From Vesta saturnalis (Eukaryota > Arthropoda > Insecta > Coleoptera > Lampyridae), in the NCBI GenBank assembly GCA_036346205.1, contig JARFJB010000400.1, positions 6,007,501 through 6,071,500 on the forward strand: a stretch of 64,000 bases of DNA, read 5' to 3'. Numbering within the stretch: the stretch's first letter is position 1; each line of letters opens with the position of its first letter. A model generated the notes under the pieces. It ran no database searches and had not been told where the DNA came from. It saw only the letters and a program-made list of their open reading frames with translations. Shown piece by piece: positions 23,775 through 34,513 of the stretch. Both the position numbers and the translations under genes were made by a program.

Positions 23775-25068
23775 CGAGGGTTGCTATTTATGTAATGAGA
23801 ATAGAAAGAATAAACAAATGAATTTGATGAAAAATATTTTTATTGCTTTTCAAAATAATCGCCTTTAAGACCTATACACTTTTGCATGCGATTGGACCAC
23901 CCTTCAAAGCAGTTTGTCCAGTCAGAAGATGGTAGCTCTAAAATATGCGGTTTGAAGGCCTCAACTGCTTCTTCGGGCGATGAAAATCGTTGTCCACGCA
24001 GTTTATCTTTAATTAGTGGGAACAAGAAGAAGTCATTGGGTGCCAAGTTGGGGCTGTAAGGCGGATGACCCATCAATTCGATCTTTTGTGTGTCCAAATA
24101 CTCGTTCGTTGCATGTGATGTGTGTGAGCTGGCATTGTCGTGATGCAAAATGATTCGTCGTTTTGGGTTGGTTTCTCTCCATTTACCGAAAAATTCAGAC
24201 AAAAAAATGGTCGTATACGACGCTAAATTAACGGTATTTTGATTTTCAAGAGCCACAGTTACCACAGGACCGGTTTTCGTGAAGAAAAACGCCACCATTT
24301 GCTTCTTAACGCTTCGAGAATGAACAACTTTTGTTGGCTTTGCTTCACAGTGAAACACCCAAACTGTGGACTGGCCTTTTCTTTCTGGCTCATACGCATA
24401 AATGCACGACTCATCACCTGTGACGATGTTGTATACCGCCTTGGATTCACCATAGTTGTATTTTGAAATCATTTTATGGCACCAATCGACACGAGCATTT
24501 TTTGAGCATTTGTCAACAAATGTGGAATCCAACCTGCACACAGCTTCCGAACACACAAATGTTCGTGCAAAATCTTATGTATGCTGGTCAGACTAATGCT
24601 TAAACATCTCTCGATTTCGTGATATGTCACATGACGATCTTCTTCAATTAGTTTTCGCACAGCATCGATATTTTCCGGCACAACGACTGATTTTGGACGA
24701 CCTTCTTTTTTAACTTCATCCGTGAGCGAACTACGTCCACGTTTGAATTCAGTGTACCAGTGATATACAGTGGCTGTGGATGGCGCTTCATCGCCAAAAG
24801 TTGAATTCAGTTGATTGATGCATTGTTCTCGAATTAGACCACGTCGAAGGTCATAATAAATCATAGCTCGAAAATTTTCACGAGTTAATTCCATATTTTG
24901 GCTGAGATGAAATTTTCAACTTACTGTAAACAACACAAATGGTGCTCGCACGACAAAACGTTCTGAGTACGTATAACCTCAAAAATGTCAAACTTTCAGA
25001 TGACAGTGACAAATTTCACCTGGCAATACCAGTGTTGCCAAATCTCAATACATAAATAGTATCACTCG
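23775..25068 (-). mobile_element. Mariner element, nearly intact (1.29 kb)
   Basis: Flanked by TA dinucleotides (23773-23774, 25069-25070), the target duplication of mariner. Terminal inverted repeats read CGAGGGTTGCTATTTATGTA on the left and, complemented, CGAGTGATACTATTTATGTA on the right, with homology continuing to about 27 bp. The length is typical of mariner. It sits immediately beside the foldback inside the composite element, so it inserted after them. Confidence 0.92.
23840..24894 (-). pseudogene. Mariner transposase (DD34D), one main frameshift
   Basis: Starts MELTRENFRAMIYYDLRRGL at 24894. The N-terminal half has two HTH motifs (ATVYHWYTEFKRGRSS and HVTYHEIERCLSISLTSIHK). The catalytic half carries VTGDESCIYAYEPE (first Asp), ILHHDNASSHTS (second Asp) and HPPYSPNLAPNDFFLFP (third Asp, the mariner signature). 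The protein ends LKGDYFEKQ at 23840, the usual mariner C-terminus. The two halves are in different frames and overlap near 24470-24550, implying one indel after the LTNAQK motif and probably one near 24500-24560. The usual Trp in GDESW is Cys here. Otherwise about 345 residues, full length. Confidence 0.92.
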
Positions 25069-25139
25069 TATTACAAAATTAACTATGTTATCTTGACAAT
25101 ATATTGGCACTTCATAAACTATACCTATTTTGACAAGTA

Positions 25140-25443
25140 AAAGCAGTTGCGTCATAACTAACTTTGTTTCATTAGCACCTTAAGAACACGCCTTTTGTTC
25201 ACGAGAGGGTGCGGATAGAACTGATTTAGGTTGGCAATTCTGTCCGGTGTTGTCAGCCATTTCTGACGTTAAACATTTGACATAACACATATTTTCTGAT
25301 ACATTGTTGGTGTGCCAGTTATTATGTGATAAAATAAACATGACACCTGAATCTGAGATTTGACGTTATCAAACTGTTATTTTTCACAATCTGACAATAT
25401 AGGCGTCCTTTGACAGTATTAATATTGGTGACGCAACTGCTTT
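25140..25443. repeat. Short element with 15-bp perfect inverted repeats
   Basis: AAAGCAGTTGCGTCA at 25140-25154 and its exact complement at 25429-25443. The interior is rich in TGACA/TGACGT motifs. Possible 300-bp MITE inside the composite element; no target duplication was identified. Confidence 0.55.
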
Positions 25444-25749
25444 AACTCGTGAAAATTACTAATAATTGACGAACGAAATAAAAAAATTGTAAATAAATCT
25501 TCTTACCATTAAATTTGTTTTGAATTACCGTGACAACTATAAAAACCCTATATAAGAAAAAAAATTGTATTAATTGTATTCATTTTAATTAATGATACTT
25601 GACAAAGTTACTAATCCTTAAAGAAACGTCGTATTTATATATAAAAAGTTAAAATTAGTAAAAATAAATCTTTATTTAAAGAAAACAAATATAATTACAT
25701 AATCAAGATTTCAGAAATGAATTTTATCATAAGTTATGGTTTTCATATA

Positions 25750-27100
25750 CAGAGTGAATCCTAAATGGCGGATAATAGACATATCACCAGATTCTGTATA
25801 GAAAATGGAGCAATAAAGGCTTATACCAATTTGCTGTTAACCTCATAGATGAGAAGTTATTGACAAACTTAGGTTGGATTCCTGATTGCTTATTGTGCGA
25901 TATTTTTATGAAATAATAATTTTTTGTTGTAGTGTAATTTACAAAAAATCACCAATCTGGAATTGTAATCATTATACTTTTGGTTTACCTAGAATTTCCA
26001 TCAGAAGATTAAAGTTTCTGCAATGCTTGAGTTTTACAAAAATCTTGCAACAATGTGCAACGCAATCTGCAAATTTCAGAAGAAACGTAGGGTTTTACGT
26101 ACTTTTTTCAAGTAATTATTCGACTTTTACTGACATTTATGTCGGAATTTGTCAATCAAAGTCCCACGTTGAATTGTCTTTCTCTTCTTTATCATCAGTT
26201 TAATTTAATTTTGGTTTATTTGTGTTTATTCGTATTTTTTCGGTAATTTCACCGAGCTAGTAACGTAGTGGTGACACGACCTGCTTAGCATTCGGGAGGT
26301 AATGGGTTCGATTCCCCTTGTATGGGTTTTTTCAGGGAGTTTTCCTCATACACATGTAGCGGCATGCGTACATGCACACCATGTGCGGCTACTTAGGCGA
26401 ATGTTGAGGTAGTATTTTCCCCCTCAGAACCCTAACTCTGTTCCTTCCGATCCTATCCTGACCACATCCATCCTTAATCCCACCATACATATATACACAA
26501 TGTATGTATGTATGCTGGGAATCTATAATTGTGGCTCAAAGAGCTCGGAAAGCTCGAACAGTCAGCCTTCCTCCTTGGGGGAGGGAATGAAATATGTGGA
26601 CCTTTCCGTCCTTTTTCCGTAATTTCGTTATATTTTTGTACTCTTCTTGAGTTTCGATTTTAAGTTTTCTGTTAGATTCCGAAAATTAGCGTTAAGGACT
26701 ACAGGTTTACTGAGTATGCAAACATGTATTTAATTTTAGGAGTTGTGACAATTTTTATGCTGCCGCTAAAATTGTAAGTATTGAAAACATTTAAAACCGA
26801 ATTGATATCTTCTTAGGAGTTATGTATGGTTAATTTAAAAATGCAAATGGCACATTAAAATTGAAACATTGCCATGAAAGAGGTCTAGTGTGTTTGTATG
26901 CGTTCTTATTAGCGTAATAATTAAATCAAGTGGCGGATTACATGCAGGTTAGTACGGCTCACCACAGTGTTGCTAAGTTTACCAAACTTTAATTATGCAT
27001 TCTAAACGTTTTCGAGCAAAACGGTTGTACAACTTTTTGTTCAGTTTTTGATACAGAATCAAGTGATATGTCTATTATCCGCCATTTAGGATTCACCCTG
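25750..27100. mobile_element. TIR element (~1.35 kb) without recognisable gene, hosting a SINE
   Basis: Terminal inverted repeats of about 50 bp: CAGAGTGAATCCTAAATGGC at 25750 and, complemented from 27100, CAGGGTGAATCCTAAATGGC. Both continue through CGGATAATAGACATATCAC to near TGATTCTGTAT. TA flanks both ends (25748-25749, 27101-27102), pointing to the Tc1/mariner superfamily. The interior has a 105-codon frame (25886-26203) with no transposase motif, so this is likely a non-autonomous derivative. A SINE occupies 26251-26618. Confidence 0.85.
26251..26618 (+). mobile_element. tRNA-derived SINE, copy A
   Basis: The 5' head is tRNA-like: box A region TAACGTAGTGGTGACACGAC (26261-26280), then CTGCTTAGCATTCGGGAGG with AGC in the anticodon position, then box B GGGTTCGATTCCC (26304-26316). 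These are internal RNA polymerase III promoter elements. The body of about 300 bp matches two other copies (27191-27520 minus, 28385-28759 plus). Flanked by the direct repeat GTAATTTC (26243-26250 and 26619-26626), the target duplication of LINE-mobilised elements. The GCTTAGCAT anticodon arm suggests tRNA-Ala(AGC) ancestry. Confidence 0.9.
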
Positions 27101-27190
27101 TACAATACAAGAAAGTTATTGTACAATCACGAGTGTTTAATAAAATCGATTCGCGCACGAATGCATTTTGTGAGATTTATCAAACATAAG

Positions 27191-27520
27191 GGAAATGGCC
27201 ACGTGTTTCATTCCCTCCATTAGGGCGAGGGCGGGCTGCTTGAGCTTTCTAAGCTTCTTCAGCCACAATCATGGATTCCCAACATACATACGTTTATGTA
27301 TGCGTGATGGGATTAAGGTTAGGTGCGGTCAGGAAAGGATCGGAAGGAACGTTCTAAGGCGGAATATACTACTCCAGCATTTGCCTAAATAACCACACAT
27401 GGTATGCGTCTACTCAGTGCCCTTGCCGCAAGGTAGACAAGGTAGACGGTAACGTGGATCGAAGCAACTGCCTCCCGAATGCTAAGTAGATTGTGTTGCC
27501 GTAACTTTACTAGCTCGGTT
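27191..27520 (-). mobile_element. tRNA-derived SINE, copy B (diverged)
   Basis: Complement of the same family. The head at 27520 carries CTTAGCATTCGGGAGG and a decayed box B (GCTTCGATCC); the tail near 27195 has GGAATGAAACACGTGG. It contains a small internal duplication of the TACCTTG(T/C) motif. Flanked by 12-bp direct repeats ATCAAACATAAG (27179-27190) and ATCAAACAAAAG (27521-27532), one mismatch, so it is an independent insertion. Confidence 0.88.
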
Positions 27521-27532
27521 ATCAAACAAAAG

Positions 27533-27839
27533 CGTCAGACATTTATGAAAAATTATACAATAATAACGTTCGCACGAATGGAATGCAATTAGAGAATTGC
27601 ATTTCAAAAGACTATAAATTGTATATTCATAATTTGGAATTTAATTGACAAAAAATTACGATTATCAATAGCAAGTAATTAAAATTATTAAATTAGAAGT
27701 TTACTAAAATCACATTTGTACCAGGTGGTACAAATGTGGTTAACCGATGAACCTAAGCAAATTTGGTCTTTTGTGTCTAGAAATGGAAGCAACGTTTTCA
27801 AAAGTATCAAATTTGGTTTGTACAGATAGTAGTATCTAA
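27533..27839. other. Non-coding spacer
   Basis: No supported feature. A small palindrome around ACCAGGTGGTACAAATG near 27716-27740 is the only structure noticed. Confidence 0.5.
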
Positions 27840-28384
27840 CCCTATATTAAAAATCATATTTCAGACCGTAATACGGTTTTATTCAACAATGTTCTACTTT
27901 AACTAACCTTGCAAGTGTTACTGATTTTACTTATCAAGCATTACACAATATTGGTCAAGTTGGTGTAATATATATGAACATTGCTACAGCATTTGTTAGC
28001 AGTGACCAATCGACTATTATCCATAGACTTGAGAATTTTCGATTTAGTGATTTGCTGCTTTGTCTGTTCACGTCTCACTTGAATAATCGTGTTCAGTATA
28101 TTACATACAATAGTTTTACTTCTAATCCGTTTATGGCCACACGAGGTGTACCTTAAGGTACCTTGGTCCGCTTATTTTTCTTATAATTATTAATGATATT
28201 TGTGATTTAATACCATGCCATTATCTTTTCGCAGATGAACTTCAAATATATAAAAAAATTACAAATCAGTTCGATTGTCTGGAGTTGCAAAAACAAATAA
28301 ATTCCATTCATCAATGATGTAAAATAAATTATTTGGATTTAAATTCAAGCAAATTCAAGGTTCTTTCTTTTAGTACAAAGCGTA
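27840..28384 (+). pseudogene. Jockey/CR1-like LINE reverse transcriptase fragment
   Basis: Part of a non-LTR retrotransposon RT. Readable with frame breaks: ISDR, YGFIQQCST, TNLASVTDF, a DLSKAFD-type block decayed to MNIATAFVSSD, FTSHLNNRVQYITYNSF, MATRGVP (stop where Gln is expected), LIFLIIINDICDLIPCHYLF, then FADELQIY in place of the catalytic FADD motif, and WCKINYLDLNSSKFKVLSF. The second catalytic Asp is replaced by Glu. The fragment ends exactly where the SINE copy at 28385 begins. Confidence 0.85.
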
Positions 28385-28759
28385 CTGAGCTGGTAGCGTA
28401 GTGGTGGCACAACCTGCTTAGCATTCGGGAGGTAATTGGTTCGATTCCCGTTACCGTCTACCTTGTATGAGGTTTTTTCAGGGGGTTTTCCTCATACACA
28501 TGTAGCGGCATGGTCACTGCATATATGCACACCATATGTCGCTACTGGGGTAGTATTTTCCCCTCAGAACCCTAACTCCGTTCCTTCCGATCCTATCCTG
28601 ACCACACCCATCTTAATCCCACCATTCATATATACGTAATGTATATATGTATGCTGGGAATCCGTGATTGTGGCTGAAGGAGCTAGGAAAGCTCGAGCAG
28701 CCCGCCCTACCCTTTGGGGACGGAATGAAATACGTAGTCTTTTCCTTTTCCTTTTTCCC
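28385..28759 (+). mobile_element. tRNA-derived SINE, copy C
   Basis: Same family as copies A and B and similar in length to copy A. Box A GGTAGCGTAGTGGTGGCAC near 28391-28410, anticodon arm CCTGCTTAGCATTCGGGAGG, box B GGTTCGATTCCC near 28439. Tail GGAATGAAATACGTAG. It keeps a TTACCGTCTACCTTGTATG segment lacking in copy A. It inserted into the LINE fragment just upstream. A clear target duplication was not found. Confidence 0.88.
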
Positions 28760-29348
28760 GCGCTACCCCATTTTGAGTGTATTGTTTGAGTAACGGATGT
28801 TGGTTATTTCAATTCCAGTTATTGGGTTGCAAATAAAGTTGTTATTCTCATAACAGCATCCAGTTTGCGTTTTTAGTGTGCAGCATTTTTATAAGGTTTC
28901 GTTTTTTATTATTTTAGTAAGTCAATTAGAAGCTGTTGACATAGCTGGTTGAGAGCTTAAGGCGTGTGATGAGTTTACCGTGCGCGCAAAATATAGCTAC
29001 GGTCCACCTGCTGTTACCTTGAAGATATCGTGAGGAAGTTAACTCTTTTCGCTAATTTTGGGTTATGGATAGGATTCAATCACATCGGGTAGATTCTGTG
29101 CTGGTGTTCGTCAATTAACAGTAACATTCTTATTTCCATTGAAGAGGTAGCGTATTGATGTTAGCGTTTGTCTATTTTCTTTGGAGTAATTTTACGCTTT
29201 AAGCAAATTGAAATAAACCTACCGTGTATGCATTTTGCATTTGGAAAAGCTTGCGCCATATTCTTGTCATTTGCCCCATTGTACCCACAGCCTGTTTAAA
29301 AGTAGACAATGCATTTCTGTAAAGTCTAAATATATAATTCAGAAAACA
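28760..29348. other. Non-coding stretch
   Basis: No supported feature. Confidence 0.5.
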
Positions 29349-29480
29349 TTAACAGTTCTTGAACGCTTTATATACATTCTCGTAACGAAGTCTTGACTTT
29401 TCTGGTATCATTGAAGAGCAACCAATATTCCAAGCTTGTTTGATTTCACCATCTACACCGTCGAACTCTAAATCACTCAT
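29349..29480 (-). pseudogene. Possible Crypton/KIAA1958-like recombinase N-terminal fragment
   Basis: A 43-codon frame starting MSDLEFDGVDGEIKQAWNIG at 29480 and ending at TAA (29349-29351). It contains IPEKSRLRYENVYKAF. A LPEKS-x-x-RYE-x-x-Y motif at this distance from the start is what I recall from the N-terminus of insect Crypton-type tyrosine-recombinase elements and related KIAA1958-like proteins. The core recombinase domain, with its Arg-His-Arg-Tyr residues, is not visible downstream, so this would be an orphan first exon or a truncated copy. Residue use is unlike the AT-driven frames nearby. The family call is from memory and tentative. Confidence 0.42.
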
Positions 29481-31505
29481 TTTTATAAGAATTTATTTTT
29501 AAATTCACTATTATAAGCAGAGGCAATTGTCAGTAAATAACTTGTGACACCGAGACAATACCTCGAAACGTTACTGTAAAGTCTACTAGTTTGAGAATGT
29601 CATTAAATTCCGCACAATAATGAAAACGTCACTTTTTATATTTTCAAAATAATGTATTCAGAAAAAATGCTTCTATCGTGCAAAAAACATTATAAGCATT
29701 ACGAACATTAAGGGCTTTACCGGTCTCAGACAATATTGACAACATTGTCTTTGCCCTTACTGTTCTTAATACTTAATATACTATATTGTGTTTTACGTAA
29801 TTTCATTAAAAATTTTAGACTATAATCAAATACGCAGATAACCATTCTTTCTTTTATTGTACAGTACTGTATATATGCCCTTCAGGCTAGCGGATCAATT
29901 ATCGAAGCGTGTTTACTTTGGCTTTTGTGATCTTCACGCTATTGTGTTTATTATTGTTTTTCAATGTGCATTGATATTTACATTTTAAAATCTGTCGGAA
30001 TTTATGTTTTTTTACGGTTTCTAAAGTTTAAGATTATTGATTTTGGAATTTTGGACTTGCAAGTTTCAACCAATTATTGATTATTGAAATTTTAAGTAAG
30101 CAAGACTGCATATCACTTCCCTTCGAAATCGAATTTATTTGTTTTTAGACTTTAAAATAATTGTACCGGGTGATCCATTAATAAAGGAGGCCGGTTGTAT
30201 ATGAGAAACTGCGTATCGCGCTGTTTCGGGAAAAATATTGATTATAAAAGTTAGCGAGAGAAGTTGCTGGAAATTAGTTTCAAGTTTCTGCGATGGCCAC
30301 TAGGGGGCGTACACGAACACCAAATTAGATAATCGGCTTTTTCTATGAAATCGGCATTATCAAGATATATCCAAAATAGTTTTATTATAAACTACGTAAC
30401 CTTAGAAAATTGTTTTTTCGCATTTTGCTCTAGAAATACAGGAATTGGCAAAAATCGAAAGTCGATATTTTTTTTCTTTACAAAGATATGGATAAAAATA
30501 AATGTAAAAATACATGTTACAAGTAACAGAGTTAGAGAACACGTTTAACTGTCGTTAATTATTAAACAATTGAAACAATACGAACGTTTTTGGAACTTAA
30601 AAGTGCGCTTACTAGATGTAATACTGGTTAGTAGTAACGAATCGTAATATCGAAGGCCTCCGTGAAGTCTTCCCGGAATGTGATTCTATGAATGCAGAAC
30701 TTCAGAACTAACATTAAACAAAATTCAAATTGCAGGTAGGTTTAGTTATTCTTATTACACAATATTTTCGTACAATCAACATGCATAATGATTTGTATCC
30801 TTTAAGTTTCCGAGTTGAATTTGAAAAGTGCTCAGTTTTATAAGTGCGAATCCTCACGATAGTGACAAAACTACTTTAAATAATAATGTTGTATAAATTT
30901 AAACACAAATACAATCTTACCCTAGGTGTTGGATGGGGCGAAAATGTTACTAGCGTTTATGAGCTTTATACTCATCCTTAATGGAGTAAAATTGCACCAC
31001 ACTATTCCCATTTATACAGAAGCAGTGTTCAATAATGCAGATTGAATGAGATTACTCCCAGTTTTTCATTAATTCTAGATTTATAGTAGAGACTGCACTT
31101 CGTCTCAAAATGGCGCTCGTAAATGGTCAACAAAGCCAATTAGGAGGTGACAGTTAAAATTATTCAATAGATGTGGTTTAAATATTTCAAGTTTAATTCT
31201 TAGTTTAGTACGTTTATTTATTGATTGCACGCGAGGTACGTAACAATAATGACAAACGTCTAAATGAAGTTCTAAAGCCGCAATAAACCTAAAAATGCGC
31301 AATGGATTGTCTCATACTTAATATTATTATTTTTTGCTGGAAGTACTCCGACAAATTAGCGTTAATAAAACAGCAGCCAGTAAATAACTCCGATGAAACA
31401 ACTATCCCACAAAATAGCATCCCAAACGAATAACTATCGAAACAATGCGGACGCAGTAGCTTACTGAAGAAAAAAAAAGAATGTCTGAGACAAAAAAAGT
31501 ATATA
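29481..31505. other. Non-coding stretch, 2 kb
   Basis: No gene recognised. A single mariner-like end (TACCGGGTGATCC at 30164) has no partner that I could find. Confidence 0.5.
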
Positions 31506-31890
31506 TACAGGGTGTCCGGAAATTATGCGCAAAAACTTCGGCGGGTTATTCTACTCGACAAATTAATGCCACAAGTTCCTATAACGTTTTTTTTTGAAAA
31601 CTCAGAAATAACGGAGTCATAAGGCGTCAAAGTTTGACTTTAAACCTTATTCTTTTAATAATTATTTTGCTACTGTACCGATTTTCTTTGCAATACACAT
31701 TTTTAATATTTTATTACGTTATTGTACCTAATTTGATGCAAGTATTTCAATCCAAAAGGGCACTTAACCTATGTATTATGATCCATACCCTTTTATTTGA
31801 ATATTTTTTTAAATTTTCTTTGCATTCACTTAAACAGAAACAAATATTCTTTAAAAAAGGTTCCCTTGTTGCATGACGATAAAGTGCATG

Positions 31891-32157
31891 GTTTTCGAAA
31901 AAAAAGTCTTTAAAAGTTCGATCAAGAAAGGTGTAATAAATTTATTATTACATTTACAGAGCTTGCCATGGATAGATACATTTAACAAAACGTAATTACT
32001 ACAACACAACATTTGTTACTGTCTTAAGCAATTGTTATGTTTTATCCATAGCACGCTTTGTTAAATGTATTTATCCATGGCACGCTTTTTAAATACAATA
32101 ATAAATTTACCACACCTTTCTTGATGGAACCTTTGAAGACGTTTTTTTTTCGAAAAC
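31891..32157. repeat. Foldback element inside the 3-kb TIR element
   Basis: Inverted arms at 31891-31992 and 32058-32157. Shared strings include GTTTTCGAAAAAAAA, ATCAAGAAAGGTGT, AATAAATTTATTATT and GCCATGGAT. Local duplication of TTTATCCATRGCACGCTTT in the right arm. No coding capacity; a palindromic MITE by structure. Confidence 0.78.
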
Positions 32158-34002
32158 GGTTCCTTTTATGACGTAAAAAATATTGAAAATTGTCATGTGT
32201 ATTTGAACGCCCTGTATATATGTACGTCTTTTTTTTGCTAGTGATTCAATGTACAAGTGAAGGTAACAATAGATTGTTTGATTTTCTAAGTTGTAATGGT
32301 TTTCGAATTAAACTTTTCGTATCGCAATTAAGATTTGATTTCTGAAATTGGAAATTATATATTTTGTGGATTAATTAATTGGAAATAGGAAATTTTAAAG
32401 TTGAATCTAAATTAGTTTTCCTGTAAATTTTTATTATAGGGTTCGTTAAAATAAAATGTAGTTGTAGATAAGAAAAGTTCGCATTTGAATTGTAGGATGA
32501 GATCACTCTTTGGTTTGCTTGTTTAAGCAGAGGCTGTTGATGTTAATTTTACTTATCGAGTTTAGTAATTGATGCCGTTTTTCTGCCGGAATATAGTATC
32601 TCAGTCCATTAGTGTATAAATAATCAACATTTGCACTTGAGTCGTGCATGTAGCAGTGTCAGCAGTTTTATCATGTTGAGGAGAAATATGGTGCAATATG
32701 ATGGAGAGGAGAGGAAGCTGTTTTTTGTGCGATTAATTGCGCGGGGATTCTCGAAGTTGTTTGCAACTAAAAGCACCCGTTTGGTGGATATTTGTGTAGA
32801 CGTTCATCCCTCCTGGTTATTTATTTTGAAGTTATGGACTGTGGAGTCAATTTATAAACATTTCACTAAGTTTTGTGTTTATTTAAGTGCATCTTAGTGG
32901 TGGTTCAAGGTCGCGCTTAAAGCGGATTTATATTACCAAATGAAACCATTGTGAAAGCACGTTTTGTTTCCCCCGTAAAAGCAAATCAGCTGTCGAAGAC
33001 GAAAGTCTCACTGTAAATAATTTGTAAATAGACCTTGTTTTCCATTTTAATAACTAAACAGACTTGTAAACACAGCTACGGATTTAATTGAACATTAAAG
33101 TGTGTAAATATCTCGAGTAAAAGCTACTCGTTTTGTGTATATAAACTATATACCGTCCTGACCAATTAAGATAAACGTATCGCTATCGAGATTAAGACTA
33201 GGAAACTGCCGTGTTGGGTTGCCGATCAAGAACATCAGCTGGTATCCTGGAGCCGTTCCCGTTGCTTTCGTTACTGACCGATGGAGCAATATTGTACGTC
33301 ATTGTGAACTTGGTGAAATTATTGGTTGACGAGCGAATAAACGCAGTCGTTTGTTTTGGTGTCGTTTGTTTTGGTGTTATTTTGTAGAATTTGATGCTTC
33401 ACGTCATCTCAATTTAAAGGTTGTCGAACTGCCTTTATTTTCGATATCTTTAGTATTATGTTTTTTTTAATTATTTAATTAAATGTACTACAAATTTATG
33501 TATATGAACATTTCGCATGGTAAAATTGATTTTAGTGACCATTTGGTTACGTAATGTTTTGAATTTTAACCATATTTAGATAATTCTATTTCCGTAGTTT
33601 AAAATCAAAGGCCACTTGATAAGCTTACAAGGTTGACCATTTTATGTTTCCGTTCTAGTATCTAATATTTTAAATCAAACCGAAACCATTGTAAATAAAT
33701 ATATGTATTTGTGTGCTTTTTGAGATATATTTAGAAATAATAGACGAACAATTAACTGAATTTTATGGCGAAATTGAAGCATTCAGGAACATACAGTTTT
33801 TTTGAGTTTTATTAATTATTCAGTCTTGTTTAGCGTAACCGATTAGAGCAATTTTAAATGCCGTTTAGCTAGTTTATGTCTGATTATTTTAGTTTGGAGA
33901 TTAACTATTGACAGAACTTTGAAGATGAGTAGTATTTAAATTTGAGTTAATAAGATTTAAGCGCAACAGTTAACGTTTATTTTATTTTTTTTATTATTAT
34001 GT

Positions 34003-34191
34003 TTGAATTATTTTGTTCACAAGCGTTGGGGTAACGTAACGAAACACAAAGTTAAAGAAGCCATTGAAACCCAACAGCTGATTTGTGCACACGCTACTTT
34101 GGTGTTTGAGTGTGTGAATATTTTTAAGATTTGTTCTAGAGCTAAAGCTTCGAAGCATCTCCGACAGGCACCTGGAGGTTGCCAACGTAAG
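34003..34191 (+). CDS. Exon-like open frame of unknown identity, with a strong splice donor
   Basis: An open frame (MNYFVHKRWGNVTKHKVKEA…) whose last readable codons abut AAG|GTAAGTGAG at 34191/34192, a near-consensus 5' splice site. The residues are less AT-biased than in neighbouring frames and include a Cys/Ala/Lys-rich end (RAKASKHLRQAPGGCQRK). I do not recognise a family. It lies inside the 3-kb TIR element, so it might be a captured host exon, an exon of an unfamiliar element gene, or chance. Confidence 0.25.
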
Positions 34192-34513
34192 GTAAGTGAG
34201 ATCTTTTGACTGTTGAAGACTGATTTATCTACGTGTGCCCAGGTGTATTCTTACCGATTTCGTCTTAATAAAAATCTGACATCCTTTTTATTTTTAAATT
34301 CAAAAACACCCCCACGCCCTCTTTCCTATCGAGCTAGTCCAGTGCACTCTAATTATCAGTTACCTTCCGTTTTAGTTTCATTTTCGACCGTAACAAACTG
34401 TGTATTACTCCGTTTTTTAAGTTTTTAAAAAACGTTATAGAAACTTGTGGCATTACTTTATCGAGTAGAATAACTCCTCAAAATTTTTGCCCATAATTTC
34501 CTGACACCCTGTA

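Larger units (their letters stand above)
23155..25699. mobile_element. Composite element with ~190-bp terminal inverted repeats
   Basis: Left arm about 23155-23347 and right arm about 25509-25699 are inverted copies. Shared strings include CTTTAAATAAAGATTT, AATTTTAACTTTTTATATAT, AATACAATTAATA and TTTTTTTTCTTATATA. Between them lie a smaller foldback (23312-23762), a complete mariner (23775-25068) and a short inverted repeat pair (25140-25443). The outer arms encode nothing recognisable, so the outer element looks non-autonomous. Outer ends are approximate. Confidence 0.75.
31508..34511. mobile_element. 3.0-kb TIR element with no recognisable transposase
   Basis: Terminal inverted repeats of about 110 bp (31508-31617 and 34403-34511). 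They begin CAGGGTGTCCGGAAATTATG on the left and CAGGGTGTCAGGAAATTATG on the right (complement), and share GTTATTCTACTCGA, AATGCCACAAGTT and ATAACGTTTTTT further in. TA flanks both ends (31506-31507, 34512-34513), so it belongs to the Tc1/mariner superfamily by its ends. The interior lacks DDE motifs in any frame that I can read. It holds a foldback (31891-32157) and two frames with less AT-biased composition (32631-32897, 34003-34191). Confidence 0.82.

Noticed and set aside
25886..26203. 105-codon frame inside the 25.7-kb TIR element, considered as a transposase
   Set aside because: No HTH or DDE motif in any frame.
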